32,707 nucleotides of DNA, taken from assembly GCA_002238445.1 (NCBI GenBank), contig MPML01000061.1, positions 1-32,707 on the forward strand, given 5' to 3'. Positions 22,707-30,802 of the stretch are shown here, piece after piece. The number at the start of each line of letters is the position of its first letter. Within the stretch, counting starts at the first letter, position 1. The notes under the pieces are model-generated. The model saw nothing but the letters and a program-made list of their open reading frames with translations, searched no databases and was not told the origin of the DNA. Source of the stretch: Caldilineaceae bacterium bin5 (GTDB lineage: Bacteria > Chloroflexota > Anaerolineae > Caldilineales > Caldilineaceae). A program made the translations under genes and the position numbers.

Positions 22707-23492
22707 CTATTGGATGCTGAGGCCGCCATCGAGCACGAGGGCATGGCCGTTCAGATAGGCTGCCTTGTCCGAACTGAGCCACAGTACAGAGTTGGCGACC
22801 TCTTGCGGTTTGATCAGCCGCTTCATCGGCAGGCTGGAGATCAGCGTCGATGCCACCTGAGCGTCACCGCGCGTGAAACGTTCGAACATGGAGGTGGCCA
22901 CGACGGCGGGGCATACGGCGTTCACGCGAATGCCGGCGTCGACAAATTCGAGCGCGACCGCCCTGGTCAGCCCGATCACGCCGTGTTTGCTCGCCACATA
23001 GGAAGCCATATTGCTTTGACCCAGATGTCCGACGGTCGAAGAAGTATTGACGATCGAGCCTCCGCCTTGCTCAAGCATTGCCGGGATCTCGTGCTTCATA
23101 CTCAGCCACACGCCCTTGAGATTGATGTCGATGACCCGGTCCCAATCCTCCTCGCTGCTGTCCAAAATGGATGCATTGGCCGGTTCGACGCCGGCGTTGT
23201 TGTGGGCGACATCCAACCGACCGTATTCGGCGACGGTCAGGCGAACCATCTCTTCGACCTCGCTCGACTTGGACACATCGGCCTGTACAAAGAGCGCTTC
23301 GCCGCCGGCTTCACGGATGAGGCGCACCGTCTCAAGGCCGCCCTTGCTGTCCACGTCACACGCGACAACTTTGGCCCGCGCCTGCGCGAAGGCCAGCGCC
23401 GAAGCCCGGCCAATCCCGGAACCCGCTCCCGTAACCAGTGTTACCTTATCCGCCAACGTTGCCTCTCTAAACACAAATGAAGCCTCCTCCAT
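22707..23492 (-). CDS. SDR-family oxidoreductase (glucose/3-oxoacyl reductase-like)
   Basis: A classical SDR of up to 261 residues: TGAGSGIG (21-28), NNAG (about 97-100), the active-site Ser in NTSSTVG, and the Tyr/Lys pair in YVASKHG. The tail GHALVLDGGLSIQ is typical. The ATG at 23492 has no ribosome site. A GTG at 23474, preceded by GGAGGAGG, or a TTG at 23456 just before ADKVTLVTG may be the true start, so the extra N-terminal residues are doubtful. It is the second gene of a four-gene minus-strand run. It is similar to, but clearly diverged from, the SDR at 23510-24265. Confidence 0.88.
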   Translation of the reverse strand: MEEASFVFREATLADKVTLVTGAGSGIGRASALAFAQARAKVVACDVDSKGGLETVRLIREAGGEALFVQADVSKSSEVEEMVRLTVAEYGRLDVAHNNAGVEPANASILDSSEEDWDRVIDINLKGVWLSMKHEIPAMLEQGGGSIVNTSSTVGHLGQSNMASYVASKHGVIGLTRAVALEFVDAGIRVNAVCPAVVATSMFERFTRGDAQVASTLISSLPMKRLIKPQEVANSVLWLSSDKAAYLNGHALVLDGGLSIQ

Positions 23493-23509
23493 AAGCCGAT
23501 GCTCGGCGC

Positions 23510-24265
23510 CTAGGCCAGAATGCCGCCATCAACGGCCATCGGGTGCCCAGTAACAAACGACGCGGCGTCGGAACAGAGCCACACGACGGCCTCGGCAATC
23601 TCCTCCGGCCTCCCCATGCGCCCGATTGGCTCCAACTCGGTAAAATTGGCAACAGCGTCCGGGTAGTCGACCGCCTGTTGTGCAACCATCGGCGTGGAAA
23701 TCAGGCCGGGACAAACAGCGTTTATGCGGATGTTGGAGCGGGCATACTCCAGCGCGGCGGAGCGCGTCAACTGCACGACGCCGCCCTTGGTCGCGCTATA
23801 TACGGCGAGCTCGGGCGTGCCGGTCATGCCTGCATTGGAGGCCGCGTTGACGATGACGCCCCCGCCCTGCCGCAGCATCTGCGGGATCTCGTACTTCATT
23901 GAAAGCCAGACACCCTTCAGATTGACCCGCATAATGCGGTCGAAATTCTCTTCCGTGCAGTCGGCGGTTAGGGACATATCGCCGAGGATGCCGGCATTGT
24001 TGTAGGCGCAGTCCAAACGTCCAAACACCTCCACACAGCGATCGATAGCCGCCTCCACCGAGGCCGCCTCACCTACATCGCAGGAGACGAAGACCGCCTC
24101 TCCGCCTGAGAGTTCGATCAGCCGCAGCGTCTCCTGGCCGCCGTCAATATCCACATCAGCGACGACCAGCTTGGCCCCGCGGCCAGCGAAGGCAAGGGCC
24201 GTAGCTCGGCCAATGCCGGAACCGCCGCCGGTCACAAAGGCAATCTTTCCGTCCAGACTGTTCAC
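23510..24265 (-). CDS. SDR-family oxidoreductase
   Basis: A 251-residue SDR starting at the GTG at 24263-24265, which has AAGGAG eight bases upstream; a longer reading to 24376 runs into unrelated remnant sequence. Motifs: TGGGSGIG near residue 11, NNAG, the active-site Ser in NAASNAG and YSATKGG (Tyr and Lys). The C-terminus SFVTGHPMAVDGGILA is typical. It is the first gene of the putative operon running leftward to the TIM barrel at 20027. Two tandem SDRs beside a TIM barrel and a dioxygenase-like protein suggest successive oxidations of one carbon source (inference). Confidence 0.9.
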   Translation of the reverse strand: MNSLDGKIAFVTGGGSGIGRATALAFAGRGAKLVVADVDIDGGQETLRLIELSGGEAVFVSCDVGEAASVEAAIDRCVEVFGRLDCAYNNAGILGDMSLTADCTEENFDRIMRVNLKGVWLSMKYEIPQMLRQGGGVIVNAASNAGMTGTPELAVYSATKGGVVQLTRSAALEYARSNIRINAVCPGLISTPMVAQQAVDYPDAVANFTELEPIGRMGRPEEIAEAVVWLCSDAASFVTGHPMAVDGGILA

Positions 24266-24320
24266 AGCGCTCCTTCCTTTTGTGCGAGGATTCGCATTCC
24301 CATGGCATGTCCCGCCATCG

Positions 24321-24495
24321 TCAATCGGCGGCAGCGACAGGCGAGTCCAGCAAGCCAAGTTCCTCCAGGCGTTCAATCCATTGTTGCCGGAGCGGGCTGC
24401 CGCCGTGGTTTTTCAGCCAGTGGGCAGGATATAGTGAATCGCCCCCGGGCGATCATAATTCCCTTCCGCTATCTGCTCAATGACATCTGGTTTGC
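24321..24495 (-). pseudogene. C-terminal remnant of an unidentified protein, frameshifted
   Basis: On the minus strand the reading KPDVIEQIAEGNYDRPGAIH, YILP, then after a one-base slip WLKNHGGSPLRQQWIERLEE and LGLLDSPVAAAD, ends at a TGA at 24321-24323. The composition and the smooth continuation across the slip indicate a former gene tail. I do not recognise the family. It lies directly upstream of the SDR operon on the same strand, so it may once have been its first gene. Confidence 0.4.
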
Positions 24496-24599
24496 CTCAG
24501 CGGAAAACATGTGTCACATCAAACGCAAGCTCGACCAAGAGTTCACGAAGAAAAACCTTGCCGTTCTTGGTGGTCTTTCGCGGCCCTTCGCGGATCAAC

Positions 24600-24787
24600 A
24601 ACGACTGCGTAACACCAGCACATTAGTTGTTGATCAGTAAGCATGGCTTTCTCGCCGGGAAGTTGAAAAGCGTTGAACACAGCAAGATACTTCGAAGTGT
24701 AATTTGTGGCAATAGCTGCGTCAAGGCGGGAAAATGGAGCGCCCCCTGCCGCGATAGCGCCTTCTGCAATGTAAAGTATAATAGAGA
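24600..24787 (-). other. Gap 24496-24787: dispersed repeat and an unidentified open frame
   Basis: Around 24540-24605 a sequence (CTTTCGCGGCCCTTCGCG and neighbours) resembles the motif inside the MITE at 177-411, a dispersed non-coding repeat. From 24787 to about 24600 one minus-strand frame reads IAEGAIAAGGAPFSRLDAAI and continues through NYTSKYLAVFNAFQLPGEKA without a stop. It might be a protein fragment truncated by the IS982 element at 24788. There is no start codon and no family match. Confidence 0.3.
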
Positions 24788-25791
24788 ACCCGATGTGTGA
24801 CTTTCAATGGGCAACCAGATCGTCCAGATGTAGCGGAGGACGACCGAGTTGGAGGTTCATGAAGACACAGATAGTGTGAGAAAGCAGCTTGCGAATCAGA
24901 CGGTGCTGGTAGTGCCACAGGTCATGGGCACGCGTATTGGCGATATGGTAGCGTTCGGTCAGATGTGACCCCACAGTTTCAATCAGCTTGCGCCGTTGCT
25001 TACTGAATCTGCGGAGCGGGGCCCGGAAGGCGCACTTTCATGTTTTTGCGCGGGGGTGTGAGCAGTTCAACCCCTTTCTTCTTGGCCAGTTCTTGTTGGC
25101 GAAAATCGTCGATGAACCCTTTGTCTGCCAGCAGAACGCCTAGAAAACCGTCAATCAGGTCGTTGAGCAGTTGGAGGTCATGGGGTCGGGTTGGCAGGAG
25201 TGCGTAGTGAACAATCATGCCCGTGCGTGCAATGCGCAGCCCCATCTTGAAGCCATAGTAGTGCAACTGTTTGGCCGCGCAATAGCCATAGTCGGCATCC
25301 GGTTTGAAACAGCGGTCTCGCTGACTGCGTGTGTAGACACAGACAGGCAAGAGCATTGTATCGATGGTCTGCACAGCATCATCGGCCTGACCACTGACCT
25401 GCGTGAGTCGTTGTTGTATCATCCCCTTGACCTGACACAGATTGGCTGCTTGACGCACGAAGCTGGTTCGGTCCCTGAGTTGCGGAAACCATGCTTAATA
25501 ATGGGCGACGAAATAATCGAAAATCGCTTCATCCTTGTCGAGGCCCAGATACTCGCCACACACCTCAAGCGTGATTACCTCCTCATCGCTGAGCGCCGGC
25601 GCAAACCGTGTCTGCGCAGAGGGCGGTCGGCTACGATCGCTCGATACTGCTCACATACCAGACAGTAGACACTGATGTTAAAATGGTCTCGATCCATCAG
25701 TTGCTCTCCTCTCTATGAATAGTTTTTGGCCTATCTCTATTCTAAAGGAAGAGCGCCGATGGATCATCCCTTCAAAAGTCGCACATTAGGT
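24788..25791 (-). mobile_element. IS982-family insertion sequence, about 1,004 bp, decayed
   Basis: The left end ACCCGATGTGTGACTTTC and the right end, read inward, ACCTAATGTGCGACTTTT form imperfect inverted repeats of about 18-24 bases around a broken IS982-type transposase gene. The length of about 1 kb and the ends beginning ACC fit the family. No clear target duplication is visible. Confidence 0.75.
24804..25697 (-). pseudogene. IS982-family transposase, at least three inactivating lesions
   Basis: From the ATG at 25695-25697 (preceded by GAGAGGAG), the pieces in order are MDRDHFNISVYCLVCEQYRA; after a frameshift near 25605, FAPALSDEEVITLEVCGEYL; an in-frame TAA at 25495-25497; AWFPQLRDRTSFVRQAANLC; the first catalytic Asp in VQTIDTMLLPVCVYTRSQ; GYCAAKQLHYYGFKMGL; the second Asp in GVLLADKGFIDDF; a second frameshift near 25012; then RRKLIETVGSHLTERYHI with the third acidic residue, ending at TGA 24804. 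All DDE residues survive but cannot be translated as one chain. Confidence 0.85.
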
Positions 25792-25941
25792 ACAAAACTA
25801 TAACCCGATACGTTAGACGAAGGTATTCACTGTCGCTGCCGAATCCTTTTGCGCAGCGTCGATTTTCCCATTCACCATATTCTGGAGCAACCGATTGGTG
25901 TGCAATAGGCGGCCTATTCGTGAATGCGAAATTGTCTTCTA

Positions 25942-26077
25942 CTACGACCCAAATACGTCATCTACCTCCAACTTGAACCCCTCCAGCGAGGGCGATGTCA
26001 GTGTGTCGCCCTCTCCGAACGTGCCGATGACCTCGTAGCCGTCGTCACCCAGCAGCAGGATGGTGATGGCGTCGGCG
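25942..26077 (-). pseudogene. C-terminal remnant of a Uma2-family (DUF820) protein
   Basis: A minus-strand frame reads DADAITILLLGDDGYEVIGT, FGEGDTLTSPSLEGFKLEVD and DVFGS, then stops at 25942-25944. This is the usual tail of Uma2-type restriction-endonuclease-fold proteins. It starts exactly at the stop codon of the ABC permease (26078-26080), so the rest of the gene was lost where the transporter operon now ends. The stretch 25792-25941 shows nothing. Confidence 0.65.
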
Positions 26078-26929
26078 TCACCCCTTGACCGCGCCGCCGG
26101 TCAGGCCGGCGACGACGAAGCGCTGGCCCAGGAAATATAGCACGACCGCGGGGATCGCCATGAGCAGAGCGCCGGCGCTCAACTCGCCCCAGCGATAAAC
26201 ATCCAGTTGGATGAAGCTGGCCAGCCCGATCGGCATGGTCTGGGCGTTGGCCGTCTCGGTCAGGATGTAGGCATAGAGGAACTCGTTCCAGGCCAGGGTG
26301 AAGGCAAAGATGGCGGCGGCGGCGATGCCGGGCGACGCCAGCGGCAGGACGATCCGCACCCAGGCCCCGACGCGCGTGCAGCCATCGATCATCGCGCACT
26401 CTTCCAGTTCGACCGGAATGTTGTGGAAGTAGCCGCGCAGCATCCAGACACAGAAGGGAACCGTGAAGCTGGAGTAGACCAGCACCAGGCCCAGTCGGCT
26501 GTCTATCAGCTTGAATGTGGCCATCACAACATAGAGGGGGATAAACAGCAGTACGGGCGGCACAAGGTAGGCGAAGAACACGGCCATTCCCAGACGTTGC
26601 CGACCAGGGAATTTCAGCCGCGCCAGGGCCAAGCCGGCGAAGACCGCTATCACGACCGACAGGAAGGTTGCGCCCAGCGAGATGGTCAGGCTGTTGAGCG
26701 TGAGCCTCTCAAACTGGAGAAAGGGTTGGGTGAACAGCCCCTTGTAGCTCATGAGCGTAGGCTCGGTCGTCCAGAAGAGGGGGATGCGCACCGCCAAGTC
26801 TTTGGGATGTTTGAAAGAGGCCAGCGCGATCCAATAGGTTGGGAACAGGACCCAGGTGAGAATGAAGATCATCCAGAGCGCGCCGGCGATCACCTTGAAG
26901 CGGCGCTCCCATTTCAGTCCAAGCGTCAT
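26078..26929 (-). CDS. ABC sugar transporter permease, MalG/UgpE type
   Basis: A 283-residue inner-membrane permease with six predicted membrane segments (for example LWMIFILTWVLFPTYWIALA at about 18-37 and FFAYLVPPVLLFIPLYVV at about 118-135). The EAA loop that docks the ATPase is at about 176-202 (ELEECAMIDGCTRVGAW and following). It overlaps the preceding permease by four bases (ATGA), so the two are translationally coupled. It imports carbohydrates with the binding protein at 27996-29399. No ATPase gene is present; many CUT1 systems share one encoded elsewhere. The stop codon coincides with the edge of a Uma2 remnant, which suggests that the operon end is a rearrangement point. Confidence 0.93.
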   Translation of the reverse strand: MTLGLKWERRFKVIAGALWMIFILTWVLFPTYWIALASFKHPKDLAVRIPLFWTTEPTLMSYKGLFTQPFLQFERLTLNSLTISLGATFLSVVIAVFAGLALARLKFPGRQRLGMAVFFAYLVPPVLLFIPLYVVMATFKLIDSRLGLVLVYSSFTVPFCVWMLRGYFHNIPVELEECAMIDGCTRVGAWVRIVLPLASPGIAAAAIFAFTLAWNEFLYAYILTETANAQTMPIGLASFIQLDVYRWGELSAGALLMAIPAVVLYFLGQRFVVAGLTGGAVKG

Positions 26930-27885
26930 GCCTCGGTCTCCTCTCTGGAAGAGATAAAGTGGTTCAACAACAACACGAGAATGACCAAAACGGGAAAGGT
27001 CAGCACGGCATAGACAGCGCCCCTGCTCAGGTTTTTTGAACCGGCCACAAAGGCCTGTTGGTAGGCGGCGATGGGCAGGGTGGTTGTCGCTTCACCAGGT
27101 CCGCCCTGGGTCAGCAGCCAGATGACGGTGAACTGGTTGAAGGTCCAGATGGTGGACAGGGTAACGGCGACCATCAGAACGGGGAAGACAGCCGGCAGCG
27201 ACACGTAGAGAAAGCGATGGATGATGCCGGCGCCGTCCACTTTGGCGGCGTCATAGAGATTATCGGGGATCGGCGACAGGCCGGCCAGCAGTGTGATGGC
27301 GAAAAATGGAAAGCCTTGCCAGACGCCGACGATGATCGCCGACGGCATGGCGTATTCGGCCTTTGCCAGCCACAGGATCGGCTTTTCGATCAGATGCGCC
27401 TTGATCAGAATGTAGTTGAGGACGTTGGTTGTGTCGTTGAAAAGAAAGCGCCAGGTGACAACGGCCGTCAGCGGCGGCAGCGCCCAAGGCAGCAGGACGG
27501 CCGCGCGCGCCAGCCCCCGCCCAGGCCAGTTCTCATTCAGCACGAGCGCGGTCGCCATGCCAATACAGACCTTGATGGCGACCGAGACGACCGTGAAATA
27601 GATGGTGCGGCCCAGGGCGTGCCAGAAGTTGCCCTGCGACAGGACCGTGACATAGTTCTCCAGACCGACGAAGGGCATATCCCTGACGGCCAGGAGCTTG
27701 GTATGCAGGCTGATCCAGATGGCATAGAGGGTCGGGTAGCCGATCAGGCCGATGATGGTGGCCAGCGCGGGGATCATCAGGGCGATGCCCAGAACGGTCT
27801 CTGTGGGTAGGCGCAGGCGCGACTTGGGATCAGTCAGGCCCCGCGTTCCGCCGGGATCAGCGCGCTCTGCGCCTGCTTGCGTCAT
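26926..27885 (-). CDS. ABC sugar transporter permease, MalF/UgpA type
   Basis: A 319-residue permease. After a cytoplasmic N-terminus of about 35 residues come six membrane segments, starting LGIALMIPALATIIGLIGYP (about 32-51). The EAA motif is YDAAKVDGAGIIHRFLYVSL, followed by PAVFP. Its ATG is at 27883-27885. It is separated from the binding-protein gene by 110 bases that hold a strong stem-loop, and it overlaps the next permease by four bases. With its partner permease it forms the channel of a CUT1-type sugar importer. Confidence 0.93.
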   Translation of the reverse strand: MTQAGAERADPGGTRGLTDPKSRLRLPTETVLGIALMIPALATIIGLIGYPTLYAIWISLHTKLLAVRDMPFVGLENYVTVLSQGNFWHALGRTIYFTVVSVAIKVCIGMATALVLNENWPGRGLARAAVLLPWALPPLTAVVTWRFLFNDTTNVLNYILIKAHLIEKPILWLAKAEYAMPSAIIVGVWQGFPFFAITLLAGLSPIPDNLYDAAKVDGAGIIHRFLYVSLPAVFPVLMVAVTLSTIWTFNQFTVIWLLTQGGPGEATTTLPIAAYQQAFVAGSKNLSRGAVYAVLTFPVLVILVLLLNHFISSREETEA

Positions 27886-27939
27886 AGCGTTGTCCTAATC
27901 GGTGGCGAGTGGCCAATAGTCGGATGAGGAGAGAGTGTA

Positions 27940-27980
27940 GAGGAGTGAGGAGGGAGAAAACCTCCCATTCCTCACTCCTC
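27940..27980 (-). promoter_or_regulatory. Stem-loop between binding-protein and permease genes
   Basis: GAGGAGTGAGG (27940-27950) pairs perfectly with CCTCACTCCTC (27970-27980), and GGGAG (27952-27956) with CTCCC (27962-27966). A stem-loop after the binding-protein gene is a known way to keep its mRNA more abundant than that of the permeases. No T-run follows, so attenuation or RNA protection is more likely than full termination. Confidence 0.55.
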
Positions 27981-27995
27981 ATTTCTCGCAGTTTA

Positions 27996-29399
27996 CTAAC
28001 CGCCCAGGAAGTCCTCTCGGGCTTGCGCTACGATATCGTGCGCCTCTTTCATCGCCTCGGCCGCTGACAGACCGTCGAGGATGACGCGTGAGGTGGCCTT
28101 GCCGGCCCAGGTGCCCCACAGACTGGTCCATGGCGCCGGCGTGGCCGGCCATGACTCGTCGCGCATGATGGGCACCACGTTTTCTACGACCTGCTTATTC
28201 CAACGATCTTCCGAGAAGTAGGGGTCTTCGTACGCGCCCATCAGAGCGGGGAAGAGATAGCTCTGGCCCATCTGCATCATCTTGATGTAGATGTCGGGCG
28301 ACCACAGGTGGCGCAACACATCCTGGGCCTCATCCGGGAACTGGCTCTCTTTATTGATGCCGAAGGCCTGTCCGGCTTCGGTCTGGGTCTGCGGGCCGAC
28401 CTCCGGCGTGCGCTGCGGCCAGGGGGCGACGTAGGTCTTGTCCAGCAGATCCTCGATCGGCGTATCCCCGCGCCGCACGGCGGCCAGGATGCTGCCCGGG
28501 TTCATGGCCATGGCGATCTGACCGGTGAGGTAGCCCTGGTTGTTGCCGCCGCCCTCCCAGTTGACCGCGGCCGGCGGAACGACTTCATGCACGGTGTAGA
28601 GGTCGGTGTACCATTGCAGGGCTTCGATATTTTCGGGCGAGTCCAGGGTGATGTCGCCCTCCTCGTTAAAGGCTGCGCCGCCGAAGGCCCACATCAGGGG
28701 TTGCAGGTGCATCAGGTCATCGGGCAGGCCGTAGGCGAATCCCAGACCGTACAGGTTTTCGTCGGCGTTGGTGTAGGCAAGGCCGAACGCCAGCATCTCC
28801 TCCAGGTCGCTGAAGGGCAGGGAGAAGCCGGCCTCCTCGACCAGATCCTCGCGGATGTGCATAAAGGCGGGGGCGAAGCCAATGTCGAGACAATAGCCCA
28901 CGCCGTCGAGGGTGAAGTTCCGCTCAGCGGTGGGGTGCCAGCCACCAAGACCTTCGCCCACTTCATCCCAGACCTCCTGAATCGGCAGCATGCGGCCATC
29001 GCGCATGAATATCTGGGTCGCGATCTGCGGGGAGAAGATGTCGGGCAAGGTGCCGGCCTCGGCCGCGGCGGACAGCTTGGCGGCAAACTCCTGGAAGCTG
29101 CCGGGGATGGCCTGCACGTCGACAGCGAAGCCGATGGCGCGGCCGGCGTTCTGCGCTTCCTCGTTGAGGTGCAGGTTGATGTTCGGGTTGAAGAAGCGGG
29201 TGGTCCACATCCGCAACACCATCTGCTCCGCCGGAACTTCTACAGTGACGGTCTGGGGCGGTTGCGCAGGACAGGCGGCGGTCAGAAGACCTGCGCCGCC
29301 GGCGATGGCGGCGGTGCGCAGGAACTGCCGCCGGCTATGGCCCTTTGGCGCGCTTCTCTGATCATCGTTCATCTCAATCACGGAAACTTTCTCGGCCAT
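27996..29399 (-). CDS. ABC sugar-binding lipoprotein (extracellular family 1), Tat-type signal
   Basis: A 467-residue solute-binding protein. A twin-arginine signal SRRQFLR (22-28) is followed by a hydrophobic stretch and a lipobox LLTAAC with Cys43, so the protein is probably exported folded and lipid-anchored. The mature part has the family-1 pattern (VLRMWTTRFFNPN, NEEGDITLDSPENIEALQWY, QIAMAMNPGSILA, EAGQAFGINKES). The ATG at 29397-29399 has AAGGAG eight bases upstream; a second in-frame Met at codon 10 is less likely. It is the first gene of the transporter operon. The ligand is not predictable, but the family binds oligosaccharides or sugar derivatives. Confidence 0.93.
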   Translation of the reverse strand: MAEKVSVIEMNDDQRSAPKGHSRRQFLRTAAIAGGAGLLTAACPAQPPQTVTVEVPAEQMVLRMWTTRFFNPNINLHLNEEAQNAGRAIGFAVDVQAIPGSFQEFAAKLSAAAEAGTLPDIFSPQIATQIFMRDGRMLPIQEVWDEVGEGLGGWHPTAERNFTLDGVGYCLDIGFAPAFMHIREDLVEEAGFSLPFSDLEEMLAFGLAYTNADENLYGLGFAYGLPDDLMHLQPLMWAFGGAAFNEEGDITLDSPENIEALQWYTDLYTVHEVVPPAAVNWEGGGNNQGYLTGQIAMAMNPGSILAAVRRGDTPIEDLLDKTYVAPWPQRTPEVGPQTQTEAGQAFGINKESQFPDEAQDVLRHLWSPDIYIKMMQMGQSYLFPALMGAYEDPYFSEDRWNKQVVENVVPIMRDESWPATPAPWTSLWGTWAGKATSRVILDGLSAAEAMKEAHDIVAQAREDFLGG

Positions 29400-29522
29400 T
29401 TTGCCTTCTCCTTGCGTTTGGCAGGTGTCTTACTCTGCACAGGGATGCTGATCGACTGAATGATTACTCTGACTGTATTGCTGTCATCTACCCTCCTTTG
29501 TCTCTTTACAAAGTTGGTCTGC

Positions 29523-29606
29523 CAAGGGGAGAAGGCGGCGGTCAGCCCGCCCCAAGCGGAGTCTGGCCGTGCCCAGTGCGCTGCTACGCTGGGGCATTTC
29601 CCCTTG
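29523..29606. repeat. 84-bp inverted-repeat structure upstream of the transporter operon
   Basis: CAAGGGGA (29523-29530) pairs with TCCCCTTG (29599-29606), and inside it GCCCCAAGCGGAG (29549-29561) pairs imperfectly with CTACGCTGGGGC (29584-29595). It lies 124 bases upstream of the binding-protein start, between that gene and the 3' end of the DUF4926 gene. It could be a terminator or RNA structure for the latter, or a tiny mobile repeat. Confidence 0.45.
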
Positions 29607-29630
29607 TCCACGTCGCTTATACACCTATCT

Positions 29631-29852
29631 TCATCGTGCGTGCATGCGCAATATCGCGTTGTCCGAGACTGGGCGGATTGGGGATGACGAAACCTCGATA
29701 ATCGCGGCCGTGTTCCCGTCCAAAGTTTGGAATTCTACTATGAACGCGCTTCCTCCAGGGTAAGCATGCACGATTGTTACTGCATCGGCCTCTTTAAGTC
29801 CGTCTGCTGGAATGTCTGCTGTGAGCGCGATGCAGTCCAGTTCCTTAAACAT
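29631..29852 (-). CDS. DUF4926 protein (antitoxin-like partner)
   Basis: A 73-residue protein opening MFKELDCIALTADIPADGLK, with VHAYPGGSAFIVEFQTLDG, the pattern of DUF4926 proteins (ELDxVxLxxDxPxxGLxxGDxGTVVHxYxxGxAxEVEFxxxDG). These small beta-rich proteins are often encoded right after a DUF6883 gene. AAGGAG lies six bases before the ATG. Here the upstream DUF6883 gene survives only as a fragment, whose stop codon overlaps this start (29845-29852). The extra residues at the C-terminus (PIRPVSDNAILRMHAR) go slightly beyond the usual end. Its function is not established; an antitoxin-like role is inferred from the gene pairing. Confidence 0.75.
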   Translation of the reverse strand: MFKELDCIALTADIPADGLKEADAVTIVHAYPGGSAFIVEFQTLDGNTAAIIEVSSSPIRPVSDNAILRMHAR

Positions 29853-30102
29853 TTCGTCTCCTTAGCGGATAGGCCGTTATCAACCTGGGGATAGTACTCC
29901 CGTTTTCGACGACCCAAACGGTTCTGACAAATGGATTTCGCCCGTCAGGTGATTCAAGCCTACCAGCCACAGTATAGTGAGTACCGTTTTCGGTTTCCAC
30001 AGTTTGGGCGACAGAGTGACGCACGCCGTGGTACCGGAGCGCTTCAGCCAGCGCCTTCCAGCGATCTCTGTGAAATCCAAATCTTGAGAAGAATTCGGCC
30101 TG
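29845..30102 (-). pseudogene. DUF6883-family gene, C-terminal fragment
   Basis: The minus-strand frame reads QAEFFSRFGFHRDRWKALAE, ALRYHG, then ETENGTHYTVAGRLESPDGR, NPFVRTVWVVENG and PRLITAYPL, and stops at 29845-29847, overlapping the DUF4926 start. This is the characteristic C-terminal half of DUF6883 proteins (PDGRxPxVRTVW...PRxITAYPL). Its N-terminus is missing and is replaced by a methyltransferase fragment in another frame. The open reading frame that spans the junction (29880-30614) is therefore artificial in its C-terminal third. Confidence 0.7.
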
Positions 30103-30420
30103 CCATCCATCCCCATTCTACTTGCGGTGAGGGGAACGGCGCCGGAGCCGGAAAAGGGATCAAGAAAGGTCTTCGCTTCAGCCTGGCCCAGGAAGCTCTG
30201 AACCAATCCGGCGGAAAACCCTTCTTTGTATTTCATCCAACGCAGACCCGCAGCTTCCTTGTTCCCTTGGTAAGAGACCAGCTTCCTGCTCAGACTCTCC
30301 TTAACAGAGATACGGGACGCAAAGCGCTCATACAGGGACCTTCGAGCCTCTGTTGGCGCATCAACTGGATTCGCTGTGGAAATCATCTGTGTGACCCCGA
30401 CCGGTTCCGACTCCGAAATG
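30103..30420 (-). pseudogene. DNA methyltransferase fragment (N-terminal part with motif I)
   Basis: The middle of a chimeric open frame reads LVSYQGNKEAAGLRWMKYKE, GFSAGLVQSFLGQ, then FLDPFSGSGAVPLTASRMGM. GNK...RWxKYKEGFS followed by DPFSGSG (SAM-binding motif I) marks a type II-like DNA methyltransferase. It is cut on its N-terminal side by an IS982 transposase start (near 30420) and on its C-terminal side at DGR, where DUF6883 sequence begins (near 30103). No target-recognition or DPPY segment remains, so it is inactive. Confidence 0.65.
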
Positions 30421-30614
30421 CCGCTATAGTAGGCTTCGAAATCGCGATAATGCGACTGGTGAAAATGAATTAGAATCGTCATCATTTCACTCATGCTCAT
30501 ACGAGGCGCCGGCCCTCGCTTCCGAGTCATGCCCAACAGCTTGGCATTCTCCCATCTCGTCAACCACTGACAGAAATCATCGACATGACAGAACAGTTTG
30601 AGTATACTCATCAC
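30420..30614 (-). pseudogene. IS982-family transposase, N-terminal fragment fused to methyltransferase remnant
   Basis: From the ATG at about 30611 the minus strand encodes MSILKLFCHVDDFCQWLTRW and MSMSEMMTILIHFHQSHYRD, then FEAYYSG. This is the conserved start of IS982-family transposases, and of a different lineage from the one at 24804-25697. The transposase stops after about 64 residues and continues in frame into a methyltransferase fragment. The preceding region, 30615-30802, holds a small palindrome (TTACCAGCTTGGTAA, about 30660-30674) near where the IS end might be, and nothing else. Confidence 0.65.
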
Positions 30615-30802
30615 TGAGCAACTTTCTTTTCTGGAGAATTTTGGTTGCAGAGCTACTATTTTACCAGCTTGGTAAGGTGCTCACTAACTCCGAATTCAGG
30701 TTACATAGTTTCTAACAATAACATGGAAAAGCTTGCAGCCATTCTTGTTATGGTAATCTTTGCCTAAATGAAATTCAACTTATTGGAGCCAACCATAATG
30801 CG

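Noticed and set aside
21306..23480. 724-codon plus-strand frame opposite the VOC and SDR genes
   Set aside because: It spans two real minus-strand genes with clear motifs; its composition is shadow-like.
24760..24787. TATAAT at about 24777 as a promoter
   Set aside because: A good -10 box but no matching -35 box and no plus-strand gene downstream; it abuts a dead IS.
29880..30614. A functional 244-residue methyltransferase
   Set aside because: It is a fusion of an IS982 start, a methyltransferase fragment and out-of-frame DUF6883 sequence.
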